In this document: one piece after another, positions 37,071 to 45,730 of the stretch | Layout: the number at the start of each line of letters is the position of its first letter | Numbering within the stretch: the stretch's first letter is position 1 | NCBI RefSeq assembly: GCF_029690065.1 | Contig: NZ_CP121463.1 | Coordinates: forward strand, 1,240,001-1,304,000 | From: Arthrobacter sp. Y-9 | GTDB taxonomy: Bacteria > Actinomycetota > Actinomycetes > Actinomycetales > Micrococcaceae | Length of the DNA: 64,000 bases | Direction of reading: 5' to 3' | Notes under the pieces: model-generated | Database searches by the model: none | What the model saw: only the letters and a program-made list of their open reading frames with translations | Told to the model about the DNA's origin: nothing | Made by a program: the position numbers and the translations under genes

Positions 37071-37086
37071 ACGGGGACGTCCCCGT
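37071..37086 (+). terminator. Terminator of the moeA-moaE operon
   Basis: ACGGGGACGTCCCCGT is a perfect 16-nt palindrome directly followed by TTT, ahead of dapB. Confidence 0.75.
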
Positions 37087-37111
37087 TTTCAGTGCGTGCC
37101 CGGCGCACCGA

Positions 37112-37123
37112 TACGCTTGAACC
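37112..37123 (+). promoter_or_regulatory. -10 of dapB, leaderless start
   Basis: TACGCT (37112-37117) ends 6 nt before the dapB ATG. Confidence 0.5.
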
Positions 37124-37876
37124 ATGAGCATTAGAGTGGCAGTGATCGGCGCGGGCGGGCGCATGGGCGGCGAGGCCGTGAAGGCCGTGGAGGCGGCTCC
37201 TGACCTGGAGCTGGTCGCCGCGCTGCGCCGCCAGGACGGGCTCGAGACCATCCTCGACGCCGGCGCCACCCACGTGGTGGACCTGAGTGTGCCGGACTCC
37301 ACGGAGCGCAATGTCCGTTTCGCGGTCGAGCACGGCCTGCACGCGGTGGTCGGCACCACCGGCTGGACTCCGGAGCGGCTCGCGTCGCTCCGTGAACTGC
37401 TCGCCACGCGTCCCGGGGTCGGCGTGCTGATCGCCCCGAACTTCGCCCTCGGGTCCGTGCTGGCCAGCGCCTTCGCGGCCAAGGCCTCCCGCTACTTCGA
37501 ATCCGTGGAGATCGTCGAACTGCACCACCCGGACAAGGTGGACGCCCCGTCCGGCACCGCGGCGCGCACCGCCGAACTGATCGCCGCCGCGCGGGAGGCG
37601 GCAGGGGTCCCGGCGAGCCCCGACGCGACGCAGAGCGACCCGCTCGGCGCGCGGGGCGCCGTCGTTGACGGGGTCCACGTCCACAGTGTCCGGCTCCGCG
37701 GTCTGGTGGCCCACCAGGAGGTTCTGCTGGGCGGCCCGGGCGAGCAGCTGACCATCCGCCACGATTCCTACGACCGCGCGTCCTTCATGCCCGGCGTGCT
37801 CCTGGGCCTGCGCGAGGTCGCCGGCCACCCGGGTCTGACCCATGGGCTCGACGGCTACCTGGATCTGGGGCTGTAG
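37124..37876 (+). CDS. dapB: 4-hydroxy-tetrahydrodipicolinate reductase
   Basis: DapB reduces the DapA product toward lysine and meso-diaminopimelate. The 250-residue protein has the N-terminal dinucleotide-binding GAGGRMG (about residues 9-15), VVGTTGW, and the substrate-binding ELHHPDKVDAPSGTA (about 131-145). ATG at 37124 has no RBS and lies 6 nt past TACGCT. The next gene follows with no gap. dapA lies 0.6 kb downstream and dapF at 51.5 kb, so three lysine/cell-wall genes are in the window. Confidence 0.96.
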   Translation: MSIRVAVIGAGGRMGGEAVKAVEAAPDLELVAALRRQDGLETILDAGATHVVDLSVPDSTERNVRFAVEHGLHAVVGTTGWTPERLASLRELLATRPGVGVLIAPNFALGSVLASAFAAKASRYFESVEIVELHHPDKVDAPSGTAARTAELIAAAREAAGVPASPDATQSDPLGARGAVVDGVHVHSVRLRGLVAHQEVLLGGPGEQLTIRHDSYDRASFMPGVLLGLREVAGHPGLTHGLDGYLDLGL

Positions 37877-38338
37877 ATGAAGGAGTTCTGGGCCGCGTAC
37901 AAGACCAAGATCTGGGTGGGGGCCATCACCCTGCTGCTGGTCTTCTACCTGGTGGTGACGTTCAACCGGGCCGTGCTGCTGCTGGTGGATCCTCAGCCCG
38001 TGGCGAAGGCGATGGGCCTGGCGTACCTCGTGCTGCCGGTGGTGGGCGCCTGGGCGCTGATCCGGGAACTGATGTTCGGGGCACGCACCGAGCGGATGGC
38101 CCGGGTGCTCGAGGAGGAAGGCGGACTGCCGCCGGACAATCTGCCCCGCACGCCCGCCGGCCGGATCGTCCGCGAGGCGGCCGACGCCGAGTTCGTGAAG
38201 TACCAGCGGGAGGCCGAGGCGGCGCCGGAGGACTGGCGCGTCTGGTTCCGGCTGAGCTGCGCGTACGACGCCGCGGGGGACCGCCGTCGCGCCCGTTCCG
38301 CCATGCGTGACGCGGTGAGCCTCTTCCGCCGCGGCTGA
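37877..38338 (+). CDS. Membrane protein with C-terminal TPR-like repeat
   Basis: A 153-residue protein. Two membrane segments at about 13-35 and 45-63 are followed by a soluble domain (about 70-153) ending in WRVWFRLSCAYDAAGDRRRARSAMRDAVSLF, which has the spacing of one tetratricopeptide helix pair. It begins directly after the dapB stop and is probably in the same transcript as dapB, although a possible terminator at 38352-38370 separates it from dapA. I do not recognise its family; a scaffold for membrane assembly is conceivable. Confidence 0.75.
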   Translation: MKEFWAAYKTKIWVGAITLLLVFYLVVTFNRAVLLLVDPQPVAKAMGLAYLVLPVVGAWALIRELMFGARTERMARVLEEEGGLPPDNLPRTPAGRIVREAADAEFVKYQREAEAAPEDWRVWFRLSCAYDAAGDRRRARSAMRDAVSLFRRG

Positions 38339-38351
38339 CCGCGCCGCCAGG

Positions 38352-38370
38352 CCGGCGCACACCGCGCCGG
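38352..38370 (+). terminator. Hairpin before dapA
   Basis: CCGGCGC and GCGCCGG are 7-bp perfect arms around ACACC. No T-run follows. Confidence 0.4.
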
Positions 38371-38427
38371 ACGCCACCGGATTCCCGCCATACGGGACCG
38401 TGTTGCAGAGGGATGACGGATTCACGA

Positions 38428-38439
38428 TAACCTTCATGC
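38428..38439 (+). promoter_or_regulatory. -10 of dapA, leaderless start
   Basis: TAACCT (38428-38433) ends 6 nt before ATG 38440, and TTGCAG lies 19 nt upstream of it. Confidence 0.5.
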
Positions 38440-39348
38440 ATGGCTGTTTCTGGTTCGCGCACCCCCCACCTCGGAACTCTTCTGACCGCGATGGTCACAC
38501 CGTTCACCGATGATGGAGTGGTCGACTACCGGAAAGCGGCGGAACTGGCCGAGCACCTCGTGGACAACGGCTGCGACGGTCTCGTCGTCACCGGCACCAC
38601 GGGGGAGACCTCCACACTGACCGATGACGAGAACGTGGGCATGTTCCGCGCCGTCAAGGAGGCCGTGGGGGACCGCGCCGTGATCATCGCGGGCACCGGC
38701 ACCAATGACACCGCCCACTCGATCCAGCTCTCCCGCCGGGCTGAGGAAGTCGGCGTCGACGGTCTGCTGATCGTGACGCCGTACTACAACAAGCCGAGCC
38801 AGGCAGGAGTGCAGGCGCATTTCGAAGCCGTCGCGGACTCCACGGGCCTGCCCGTCATGCTGTACGACATCCCTGGCCGCTCCTCGATCGAGATCGCGCC
38901 GGAGACGATGATCCGCCTGGCGGAGCACCCCAACATCGTCGCCGTCAAGGACGCCAAGGCGGACTTCGCCAAGGCCACCCGTGTCCTGCGGGAGACGGAT
39001 CTGGTGTTCTACTCGGGCGATGACGGCCTCACCCTGGAATGGATGGCCCTCGGGGCCGTCGGCCTGGTGGGCGTGACCACCCATGTCGCCACGGCGAAGT
39101 TCCGCGCTCTCGTGGACGCCGTGAACGCCGGGGACCTGGCCACCGCCCGCACCCTCAACTTCGACCTCGAACCCGTGGTCCGTGCCACCATGACCCGCGC
39201 CCAGGGCGCCGTGGCGGCCAAGCAGATTCTTCAGTGGCAGAACGTCCTGCCCAACTCGCGTGTCCGCCTGCCCCTCGTGGAGCTGAGCGACGCCGAGCAA
39301 GCCATCATCCGTGAAGACTTGGCGGAGGCCGCATGGGTCCTGGGCTGA
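38440..39348 (+). CDS. dapA: 4-hydroxy-tetrahydrodipicolinate synthase
   Basis: DapA condenses pyruvate with aspartate semialdehyde. The 302-residue TIM barrel has TAMVTPFTDDG near the N-terminus, VVTGTTGETSTLTDDE, LIVTPYYNKPSQAG (catalytic Tyr) and IVAVKDAKADFAKA with the Schiff-base Lys. It has its own likely leaderless promoter. RNase J follows after 44 bp. This linkage (dapA next to the metallo-beta-lactamase RNase J) is widespread in actinobacteria. Confidence 0.96.
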   Translation: MAVSGSRTPHLGTLLTAMVTPFTDDGVVDYRKAAELAEHLVDNGCDGLVVTGTTGETSTLTDDENVGMFRAVKEAVGDRAVIIAGTGTNDTAHSIQLSRRAEEVGVDGLLIVTPYYNKPSQAGVQAHFEAVADSTGLPVMLYDIPGRSSIEIAPETMIRLAEHPNIVAVKDAKADFAKATRVLRETDLVFYSGDDGLTLEWMALGAVGLVGVTTHVATAKFRALVDAVNAGDLATARTLNFDLEPVVRATMTRAQGAVAAKQILQWQNVLPNSRVRLPLVELSDAEQAIIREDLAEAAWVLG

Positions 39349-39392
39349 AACAGCCAGGATCCCCTGCGGCTGCCGCCGGAAAGTAGCCAGAT

Positions 39393-41084
39393 ATGACCCA
39401 ACTCGCGTTTTCCCACCTCACCACGCCTCCCAAGCTGGCGAAGGACACGCTCCGCATCGTTCCCCTGGGTGGCCTCGGGGAGGTGGGACGCAACATGGCG
39501 GTCTTCGAGATCGCCGGCAAGCTCCTCATCGTCGACTGCGGCGTGCTCTTCCCCGAGGAGACGCAGCCCGGCGTGGACCTCATCCTCCCGGACTTCTCCT
39601 ACATCGAGGACCGTGTCGATGACATCCTGGCCGTCATCCTGACGCATGGCCACGAGGACCACATCGGCGCCGTGCCGTACCTGCTGCGCCTGCGCCGCGA
39701 CATCCCCCTGGTGGGCTCCCAGCTGACGCTGGCCCTCGTGGAGGCGAAGCTCGTGGAGCACCGCATCCGCCCCAAGACCATGGTCGTGGAGGAGGGACAG
39801 GTCGAGCAGTTCGGCCCGTTCAACTGTGAATTCGTCGCCGTGAACCACTCGATCCCGGACGCCCTGGCCGTGTTCATCCGCACCGCGGGCGGCACCGTGC
39901 TGCACACCGGTGACTTCAAGATGGACCAGCTTCCGCTGGACGGCCGCATCACCGACCTCCGTCACTTCGCCCGCCTGGGCGAGGAGGGCGTGGACCTCTT
40001 CATGTCCGACTCCACCAACGCCGATGTCCCCGGTTTCACCACCGCGGAGAAGGAGATCGGCCCCACCCTGGACCGCCTCTTCGGCCAGGCCAAGAAGCGC
40101 ATCATCGTCGCGTCCTTCTCCTCCCACGTGCACCGTGTGCAGCAGGTGCTGGACGCCGCCGCGAAGCACGGCCGCAAGGTGGCCTTCGTGGGCCGCTCCA
40201 TGGTGCGCAACATGCAGATCGCCGCGAAGCTCGGCTACCTTGAGGTGCCGGACGGCATCCTGGTGGACCTCAAGAACGTGGACAAGCTTCCCGATGAGAA
40301 GGTCGTCCTCATGTCCACCGGTTCGCAGGGTGAGCCGATGGCCGCCCTGTCCCGCATGGCGAACGGTGACCACCGCGTCCAGGTGGGCACGGGTGACACC
40401 GTGATCCTCGCGTCCAGCCTGATCCCGGGCAACGAGAACGCCGTCTTCCGCATCATCAACGGCCTGCTCAAGCTGGGCGCGGACGTGATCCACAAGGGCA
40501 ACGCCAAGGTCCACGTCTCGGGTCACGCCGCCGCCGGTGAGCTCCTCTACTGCTACAACATCCTCGAACCGCTCAACGCCATGCCCGTGCACGGTGAGAC
40601 GCGGCACCTGATCGCCAACGGCAAGATCGCCGAGGAGTCCGGTGTGCCGGGCGAGAACATCATCCTGGCGGACAACGGCACCGTGGTGGATCTGCATGAC
40701 GGTCTGGCGAACATCGTCGGTCAGGTCGAGGTCGGCTTCGTCTACGTGGACGGCTCCAGTGTCGGTGAGATCACCGACGCGGACCTGAAGGACCGTCGCA
40801 TCCTCGGCGACGAGGGCTTCATCTCGATCGTCACCGTGATCAACCGTAGCACTGGCAAGGTGGTCTCCGGGCCGGAGATCCACGCCCGCGGTGTGGCCGA
40901 GGAGGATGCCGTCTTCGACGAGATCATCCCCAAGATCAACGCCGCCCTCGAAGAGGCCGTCGCCGAGCGCAAGGATCACACCACTCATCAGCTCCAGCAG
41001 GTGGTGCGCCGCGTGATCGGCACCTGGGTGAACCGCCGTCTCCGTCGCAAGCCGATGATCATCCCGGTGGTCCTGGAGGCCTGA
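39393..41084 (+). CDS. rnj: Ribonuclease J
   Basis: RNase J is a 5'-3' exo- and endo-ribonuclease of the beta-CASP metallo-beta-lactamase family that matures rRNA and degrades mRNA. The 563-residue protein has THGHEDHIGAVPYLL (zinc motif HxHxDH, about residues 84-90), HSIPDALAV, MSDSTNADVPGFT and VSGHAAAGE, the family hallmarks. GGAAAG lies before ATG 39393. It follows dapA by 44 bp and ends at a perfect 23-bp palindromic terminator. Identification is secure. Confidence 0.96.
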   Translation: MTQLAFSHLTTPPKLAKDTLRIVPLGGLGEVGRNMAVFEIAGKLLIVDCGVLFPEETQPGVDLILPDFSYIEDRVDDILAVILTHGHEDHIGAVPYLLRLRRDIPLVGSQLTLALVEAKLVEHRIRPKTMVVEEGQVEQFGPFNCEFVAVNHSIPDALAVFIRTAGGTVLHTGDFKMDQLPLDGRITDLRHFARLGEEGVDLFMSDSTNADVPGFTTAEKEIGPTLDRLFGQAKKRIIVASFSSHVHRVQQVLDAAAKHGRKVAFVGRSMVRNMQIAAKLGYLEVPDGILVDLKNVDKLPDEKVVLMSTGSQGEPMAALSRMANGDHRVQVGTGDTVILASSLIPGNENAVFRIINGLLKLGADVIHKGNAKVHVSGHAAAGELLYCYNILEPLNAMPVHGETRHLIANGKIAEESGVPGENIILADNGTVVDLHDGLANIVGQVEVGFVYVDGSSVGEITDADLKDRRILGDEGFISIVTVINRSTGKVVSGPEIHARGVAEEDAVFDEIIPKINAALEEAVAERKDHTTHQLQQVVRRVIGTWVNRRLRRKPMIIPVVLEA

Positions 41085-41102
41085 TTCCTCCGGACTCCGA
41101 TT

Positions 41103-41152
41103 CCAGAAGCGCCGTAGAACCCCGGAAATCCGGGGTTCTACGGCGCTTCTGG
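41103..41152 (+). terminator. Very long perfect terminator after RNase J
   Basis: Arms at 41103-41125 and 41130-41152 match over 23 bp around AAAT. Only GGC follows the stem, not a T-run. Confidence 0.85.
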
Positions 41153-41154
41153 GC

Positions 41155-41166
41155 TAGGGTGGGACT
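41155..41166 (+). promoter_or_regulatory. -10 of ftsK, leaderless start
   Basis: TAGGGT (41155-41160) ends 6 nt before ATG 41167 and directly abuts the preceding terminator. Confidence 0.4.
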
Positions 41167-44004
41167 ATGGCGACCCGCACCCCCTCCGCGCCAAAAGGCA
41201 CCACGAAAAGCAAAACCGGCACCTCCACCACTCGTGGTGGCTCAGGCCGGACCACTGCTTCCAAGGCTGCGGCCGCCCGGCACCAGAATGCCGGAGCCGC
41301 CGAACAGCCGTGGATCGTCCGCGCCCTGGCGGGCGCCTACCTCGGCCTGGCGCACGCCGTCGGCGCCGGGGTGCGCCGCATCGGCCGGGACGTCAGCGGC
41401 CTCGATCCGGAGGCCCGACGTGACGGCGCCGCCTTCTTCAATCTGCTGCTGGCGGTCTTCATCGCCACGTTCGCGTGGTGGGGACTGAGCGGCTGGCTGC
41501 CCACCGTGGTCGCCTCCGTGGTCAACGGCACCTTCGGGTGGATGACCTACCTGCTGCCGCTCATGCTCGCCGTCTGCGGCGTCCGGCTGTTCCGCCATCC
41601 GGAGGACACCCGCGGCAACAACCGCATCGGTATCGGCTTCATCATCATGACCATCGCCGGATCGGGCCTCGCCCACGTGATCGGCGGCCAGCCGAGCCCG
41701 TTCGACGGTTTCGACGGCGTCCGCCGAGCCGGCGGCATGGTCGGCTTCCTGGTGGGATCCCCGCTGGCAGCCGTCCACGCGGCCCTGCCGATCGCCCTGT
41801 ATTCGTTCCTGGCCTTCACCTCGGTGCTGATCGTGACGGCGACGCCGTTCACGGCCATTCCGCGCAGGATCCGCGAGGCCTACGAGCACCTCATGGGCAT
41901 GGATCTGCAGGACCCCCTCACGGCTGACGGCCACGACCGCAGTTACCTTTACGAGCACGACCGGCCCGCGAAGCCGGCCAGGAAGCGCAAGCTCTTCGGC
42001 CGGGACAAGGGACCGGAAGACCGTGCCGTGGACGGGTACGTGGGCGATGAGGCCTTCGAACACGCAGTGATCGACGACGACGCCGCTGGCCCGGCGTCCG
42101 CCCCGGCGCGGGCGTCCGGCGCCGCAGCCCCTGCCGCACCGGCCGTTCCCGCGGGCGTCCGCCGGCCCACCCAGTCCGAGCTGGCGCGCGAGAAGATCAA
42201 GGAACGCCAGGCGCAGACCGAGCCCACGAGCCAGGACGACACGGCCACCCAGGCCCTTCCCGCCGTCGCCGCCACCACGGTGTTCAATGTCGAGCCCCAG
42301 AAGCCGCCCATTCCGGCGCCGATCCCGCAGCGGACCGAGCAGCTCTCGCTCGCCGGCGACGTGACGTACACGCTGCCCAATGCCGACGCCCTCGTGGCCG
42401 GCAGCGTGCCGAAGGAGCGCACGGAGGCCAATGACGCCGTCGTCGCCGCGCTGACGGACACCTTGCAGCAGTTCAATGTGGACGCCTCCGTGACCGGCTT
42501 CAGCCGTGGCCCGACCGTCACGCGGTACGAGATCGAGCTGGCCCCCGGCACCAAGGTGGAGCGGGTCACCGCGCTGTCCAAGAACATCTCCTACGCCGTG
42601 GCGAGCTCGGATGTCCGCATCCTGAGCCCCATCCCGGGCAAGAGCGCCATCGGCATCGAGATCCCGAACACGGACCGCGAGACCGTGTCCCTGGGCGATG
42701 TCCTGCGCAGTCAGAACGCCCGTCGCACCGACCACCCCATGGTGATGGGCGTCGGCAAGGATGTCGAGGGCGGCTTCGTGGTGGCCAACCTGGCCAAGAT
42801 GCCGCACATGCTCGTGGCCGGCGCCACGGGCGCCGGTAAGTCGTCGTTCGTGAACTCCATGATCACCTCGATCCTCATGCGCGCGACGCCGGACGAGGTG
42901 CGCATGGTCATGGTCGACCCGAAGCGCGTGGAACTCACCGCGTACGAGGGCGTGCCGCACCTCATCACTCCGATCATCACCAATCCGAAGAAGGCCGCCG
43001 AGGCCCTCCAGTGGGTGGTGCGGGAGATGGACGCGCGGTACGACGATCTGGCGAACTACGGCTACAAGCACATCGACGACTTCAACAAGGCGGTGCGGGC
43101 CGGCAAGGTCGTGCCGCCGCCGGATTCGAAGCGCATCATCAAGCCGTACCCGTATCTCCTGGTGATCGTGGACGAGCTCGCAGACCTCATGATGGTCGCG
43201 CCGCGCGACGTCGAGGACTCGATCGTCCGCATCACCCAGTTGGCCCGTGCCGCCGGCATCCACCTCGTGCTCGCGACCCAGCGGCCGTCCGTGGACGTGG
43301 TGACCGGTCTGATCAAGGCCAACGTCCCGTCCCGCATGGCGTTCGCGACATCGTCCGTCACGGACTCCCGCGTGGTCCTGGACCAGCCGGGCGCCGAGAA
43401 GCTGATCGGCCAGGGTGACGCGCTCTTCCTGCCGATGGGCGCGTCCAAGCCGATGCGTGTCCAGGGGGCGTGGGTCAGCGAGTCTGAGATCCACAAGGTC
43501 GTCGAGCACGTCAAGGGCCAGCTCCAGGTCACCTACCGTGACGACGTGGCGGCCGAGGCGCCCAAGAAGCAGATCGACGACGACATCGGGGACGATCTGG
43601 ACCTCCTGCTGCAGGCCACCGAACTCGTGGTCACCACGCAGTTCGGCTCGACGTCCATGCTGCAGCGCAAGCTCCGCGTGGGCTTCGCCAAGGCCGGACG
43701 TCTGATGGACCTCATGGAGTCGCGTGGCGTCGTCGGGCCGTCCGAGGGGTCCAAGGCTCGTGACGTCCTGGTCAAGCCGGATGATCTGGGCGCCGTCCTC
43801 GCCACGATCCGCGGTGACGACGTCCCGGCCGCGCCGGACGCCACCACCGAGGCCCTCGCCGACAACGCCAACGCCAATCACCAGATGGGTGACTACGGTG
43901 TCGACCTGGTCCAGCAGGACCTCGACGCGCGCACCCAGGCGAGTGACTACGGGGACGACGATGATGACGAGGGCGAAGACGCGTGGCAGCTGACCGGACG
44001 GTAG
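41167..44004 (+). CDS. ftsK: DNA translocase FtsK/SpoIIIE
   Basis: FtsK pumps chromosome ends through the closing septum. The 945-residue protein has an N-terminal basic tail, about four membrane segments (roughly residues 80-230), a variable Pro/Ala linker (about 290-410), the alpha domain, the RecA-like beta domain with Walker A GATGAGKSS (about 553-561) and Walker B LLVIVDELADLM (about 663-674), and the gamma winged helix (about 810-875) that reads orienting DNA. It ends in an acidic tail. It precedes pgsA by 9 bp. Confidence 0.96.
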   Translation: MATRTPSAPKGTTKSKTGTSTTRGGSGRTTASKAAAARHQNAGAAEQPWIVRALAGAYLGLAHAVGAGVRRIGRDVSGLDPEARRDGAAFFNLLLAVFIATFAWWGLSGWLPTVVASVVNGTFGWMTYLLPLMLAVCGVRLFRHPEDTRGNNRIGIGFIIMTIAGSGLAHVIGGQPSPFDGFDGVRRAGGMVGFLVGSPLAAVHAALPIALYSFLAFTSVLIVTATPFTAIPRRIREAYEHLMGMDLQDPLTADGHDRSYLYEHDRPAKPARKRKLFGRDKGPEDRAVDGYVGDEAFEHAVIDDDAAGPASAPARASGAAAPAAPAVPAGVRRPTQSELAREKIKERQAQTEPTSQDDTATQALPAVAATTVFNVEPQKPPIPAPIPQRTEQLSLAGDVTYTLPNADALVAGSVPKERTEANDAVVAALTDTLQQFNVDASVTGFSRGPTVTRYEIELAPGTKVERVTALSKNISYAVASSDVRILSPIPGKSAIGIEIPNTDRETVSLGDVLRSQNARRTDHPMVMGVGKDVEGGFVVANLAKMPHMLVAGATGAGKSSFVNSMITSILMRATPDEVRMVMVDPKRVELTAYEGVPHLITPIITNPKKAAEALQWVVREMDARYDDLANYGYKHIDDFNKAVRAGKVVPPPDSKRIIKPYPYLLVIVDELADLMMVAPRDVEDSIVRITQLARAAGIHLVLATQRPSVDVVTGLIKANVPSRMAFATSSVTDSRVVLDQPGAEKLIGQGDALFLPMGASKPMRVQGAWVSESEIHKVVEHVKGQLQVTYRDDVAAEAPKKQIDDDIGDDLDLLLQATELVVTTQFGSTSMLQRKLRVGFAKAGRLMDLMESRGVVGPSEGSKARDVLVKPDDLGAVLATIRGDDVPAAPDATTEALADNANANHQMGDYGVDLVQQDLDARTQASDYGDDDDDEGEDAWQLTGR

Positions 44005-44013
44005 CCTGAGTAC

Positions 44014-44595
44014 GTGAGCGGAACCCCGACGTCGCAGGTCTGGAACCTGCCCAACATCCTGACCATGCTGCGGATCGCATTGGTCCCGTTTTTCGCCTGG
44101 TTCCTGCTCGCGGACGCGAGCACGCACGGCCCGTGGCGCTGGGCCGCCCTGGCGGTGTTCGCCGTCGCGATGTACACGGACAAGCTGGACGGTGACATCG
44201 CCCGCGCCCGGGGCCTGATCACGGACTTCGGGAAGATCGCCGACCCGATCGCGGACAAGCTCCTGACCGGGGCGGCTTTCGTGATCCTGTCGATCCTCGG
44301 CGAGATCCCGTGGTGGGCCACGGTGATCATCCTGGTGCGCGAGTGGGGGATCACCCTGCTGCGCCTGGTGGTCATCCGGTACGGGGTCATCCCGGCCTCC
44401 AGCGGCGGCAAGATCAAGACCGTGCTGCAGACGGTGGTCCTCTTCCTCTATCTCCTTCCGTTCACGGCGCAGTGGCCGTGGCTCGGCGTGGTGGCGTTCG
44501 TCCTGATGCTGGCCACCGTGGCGGTCACGCTCGTGACGGGTCTGCAGTACGTGTTCCTGTCGGCGCGGCTCATCCGGGGAGGCACCCGTGCCTGA
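44014..44595 (+). CDS. pgsA: CDP-diacylglycerol-glycerol-3-phosphate 3-phosphatidyltransferase
   Basis: A 193-residue membrane enzyme that makes phosphatidylglycerol-phosphate. It has the CDP-alcohol phosphatidyltransferase motif DGDIARARGLITDFGKIADP (pattern DG-x2-AR-x8-G-x3-D) on a helical loop between the first two and later membrane segments. GTG at 44014 is the start. cinA begins inside its last codons. The neighbourhood ftsK-pgsA-cinA is typical of actinobacteria. Other members of this motif family (for example phosphatidylinositol phosphate synthase) have similar motifs, but synteny favours PgsA. Confidence 0.92.
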   Translation: MSGTPTSQVWNLPNILTMLRIALVPFFAWFLLADASTHGPWRWAALAVFAVAMYTDKLDGDIARARGLITDFGKIADPIADKLLTGAAFVILSILGEIPWWATVIILVREWGITLLRLVVIRYGVIPASSGGKIKTVLQTVVLFLYLLPFTAQWPWLGVVAFVLMLATVAVTLVTGLQYVFLSARLIRGGTRA

Positions 44596-45103
44596 CGCTT
44601 TCGCCGGGACGGTCCGGGAGGCCGTGGAACTCGCGATCTCGCGAGGCGTCACGGTCGCCACGGCCGAGTCCCTGACCGCGGGGCTCGTCGCGGCACGGCT
44701 CGCGGACGTGCCGGGCGCCTCGGCGACCCTGCGCGGGGGAGTCGTGTCCTACCACAACGAGGTCAAGGAGCACGTCCTGGGCGTCAGCGGTGCGCTGCTC
44801 GCCGAACGGGGTTCGGTGGACGCCGACGTGGCCCGGCAGATGGCCGCCGGGGCCCTCCGTGCGTGCGGAGCGGATCTGGCCGTGAGCACGACGGGTGTGG
44901 CAGGCCCCGAGCCTCACGACGGCAAGTCCGTGGGCACCGTGTTCATCGGCATCGCGGACGGGCAGGGAACCAGGGCGTTCACCCACCACTTCGTGGGTGG
45001 ACGGGAGCAGATCCGTGAAGCGGCGTTACGCGGCGCGATCGGCCATTTGCTGGACGCTCTCCGTGAGTTCCCTGGAAAAGAGCCTGCGGGGAACAAAAGC
45101 TGA
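44588..45103 (+). CDS. Nicotinamide-nucleotide amidohydrolase (CinA C-terminal type)
   Basis: A 171-residue protein consisting only of the CinA C-terminal (PncC) domain, which hydrolyses NMN to nicotinate mononucleotide. Visible motifs are VATAESLTAGLVAARLADVP (about residues 18-37) and STTGVAGPEPHDGKSVGTVF. The N-terminal molybdopterin-binding-like domain of full CinA is absent, as in many actinobacteria. GTG at 44588 overlaps pgsA by 8 bp. The clgR promoter follows. Confidence 0.9.
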   Translation: MPDAFAGTVREAVELAISRGVTVATAESLTAGLVAARLADVPGASATLRGGVVSYHNEVKEHVLGVSGALLAERGSVDADVARQMAAGALRACGADLAVSTTGVAGPEPHDGKSVGTVFIGIADGQGTRAFTHHFVGGREQIREAALRGAIGHLLDALREFPGKEPAGNKS

Positions 45104-45127
45104 GAGCCGGGAGTTACTTTAGTGTCG

Positions 45128-45145
45128 CCATCACAAGGGTGATGG
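45128..45145. promoter_or_regulatory. Inverted repeat in the clgR promoter
   Basis: CCATCAC (45128-45134) and GTGATGG (45139-45145) are perfect 7-bp arms around AAGG. A possible -10, TAGGAT (45149-45154), lies just after it. It is a candidate operator. Confidence 0.45.
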
Positions 45146-45196
45146 TCATAGGATGAAATTCAGGCCGAGGCCTGAACGAAGGAGCAAGCGATACAC

Positions 45197-45616
45197 ATGG
45201 TCAAGCAGCCCGTATCCGTGAACGGCGTGGTCCGCTGGAAGGATGTGGGCCTACTCGATCCGGCACAGCACGAAGCGAAGGAGCGCAAGATGGTGATCCT
45301 ACGTCACGAGATCGGTGACGTCCTCCGCGATGTCCGTCAGCGCCAGGGACGCACACTGCGGGAGGTCTCCCACAGTGCGCGGGTTTCGCTCGGGTATCTG
45401 AGTGAGGTCGAGCGTGGCCAGAAGGAAGCCTCCTCTGAGCTGCTCTCCTCGATCTGCTCGGCATTGGACGTTCCGCTGTCCAGCATGCTCCGTGAAGTCA
45501 GTGACCGCGTGGCCGTGGCCGAGGGCGTCGCCGTCCCGGACACCGTCCCGCAGGACTTCACCCAGCGCTACGGCCGTGGCCTGGGGGACGAGCTGGAGCT
45601 CGTCGGGAGCCGCTGA
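45197..45616 (+). CDS. clgR: Helix-turn-helix regulator ClgR
   Basis: ClgR is a Cro/XRE-type activator of clpP, clpC and other protease genes in actinobacteria. The 139-residue protein has the HTH core (about residues 38-95): [19 protein letters not shown] followed by [17 protein letters not shown]. It then has an acidic C-terminal region with short degradation-prone ends. The start used is ATG 45197, after AAGGAG 12 nt away. A second AAGGAG 6 nt before an internal ATG at 45290 could give a shorter form. A palindrome lies in the promoter, and a 16-bp terminator follows. Confidence 0.9.
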   Translation: MVKQPVSVNGVVRWKDVGLLDPAQHEAKERKMVILRHEIGDVLRDVRQRQGRTLREVSHSARVSLGYLSEVERGQKEASSELLSSICSALDVPLSSMLREVSDRVAVAEGVAVPDTVPQDFTQRYGRGLGDELELVGSR

Positions 45617-45634
45617 GAGCGGTTGACATGAGAA

Positions 45635-45671
45635 GGAAGGGCCCCGGCACCTCGTGTGCCGGGGCCCTTCC
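45635..45671. terminator. Terminator between clgR and MarR gene, 16-bp stem
   Basis: Arms 45635-45650 and 45656-45671 match perfectly around CTCGT. It lies between convergent genes and is probably bidirectional. Confidence 0.8.
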
Positions 45672-45730
45672 CTGTCTGCTGGCCGTTCCGAGTTCGCCGG
45701 GTCCTCCCCGGTTCGCCGGCGGCTGCGGTT

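Noticed and set aside
41242-44661. A 1,139-codon open frame opposite ftsK and pgsA
   Set aside because: It is antisense to two certain genes and has no recognisable domain.
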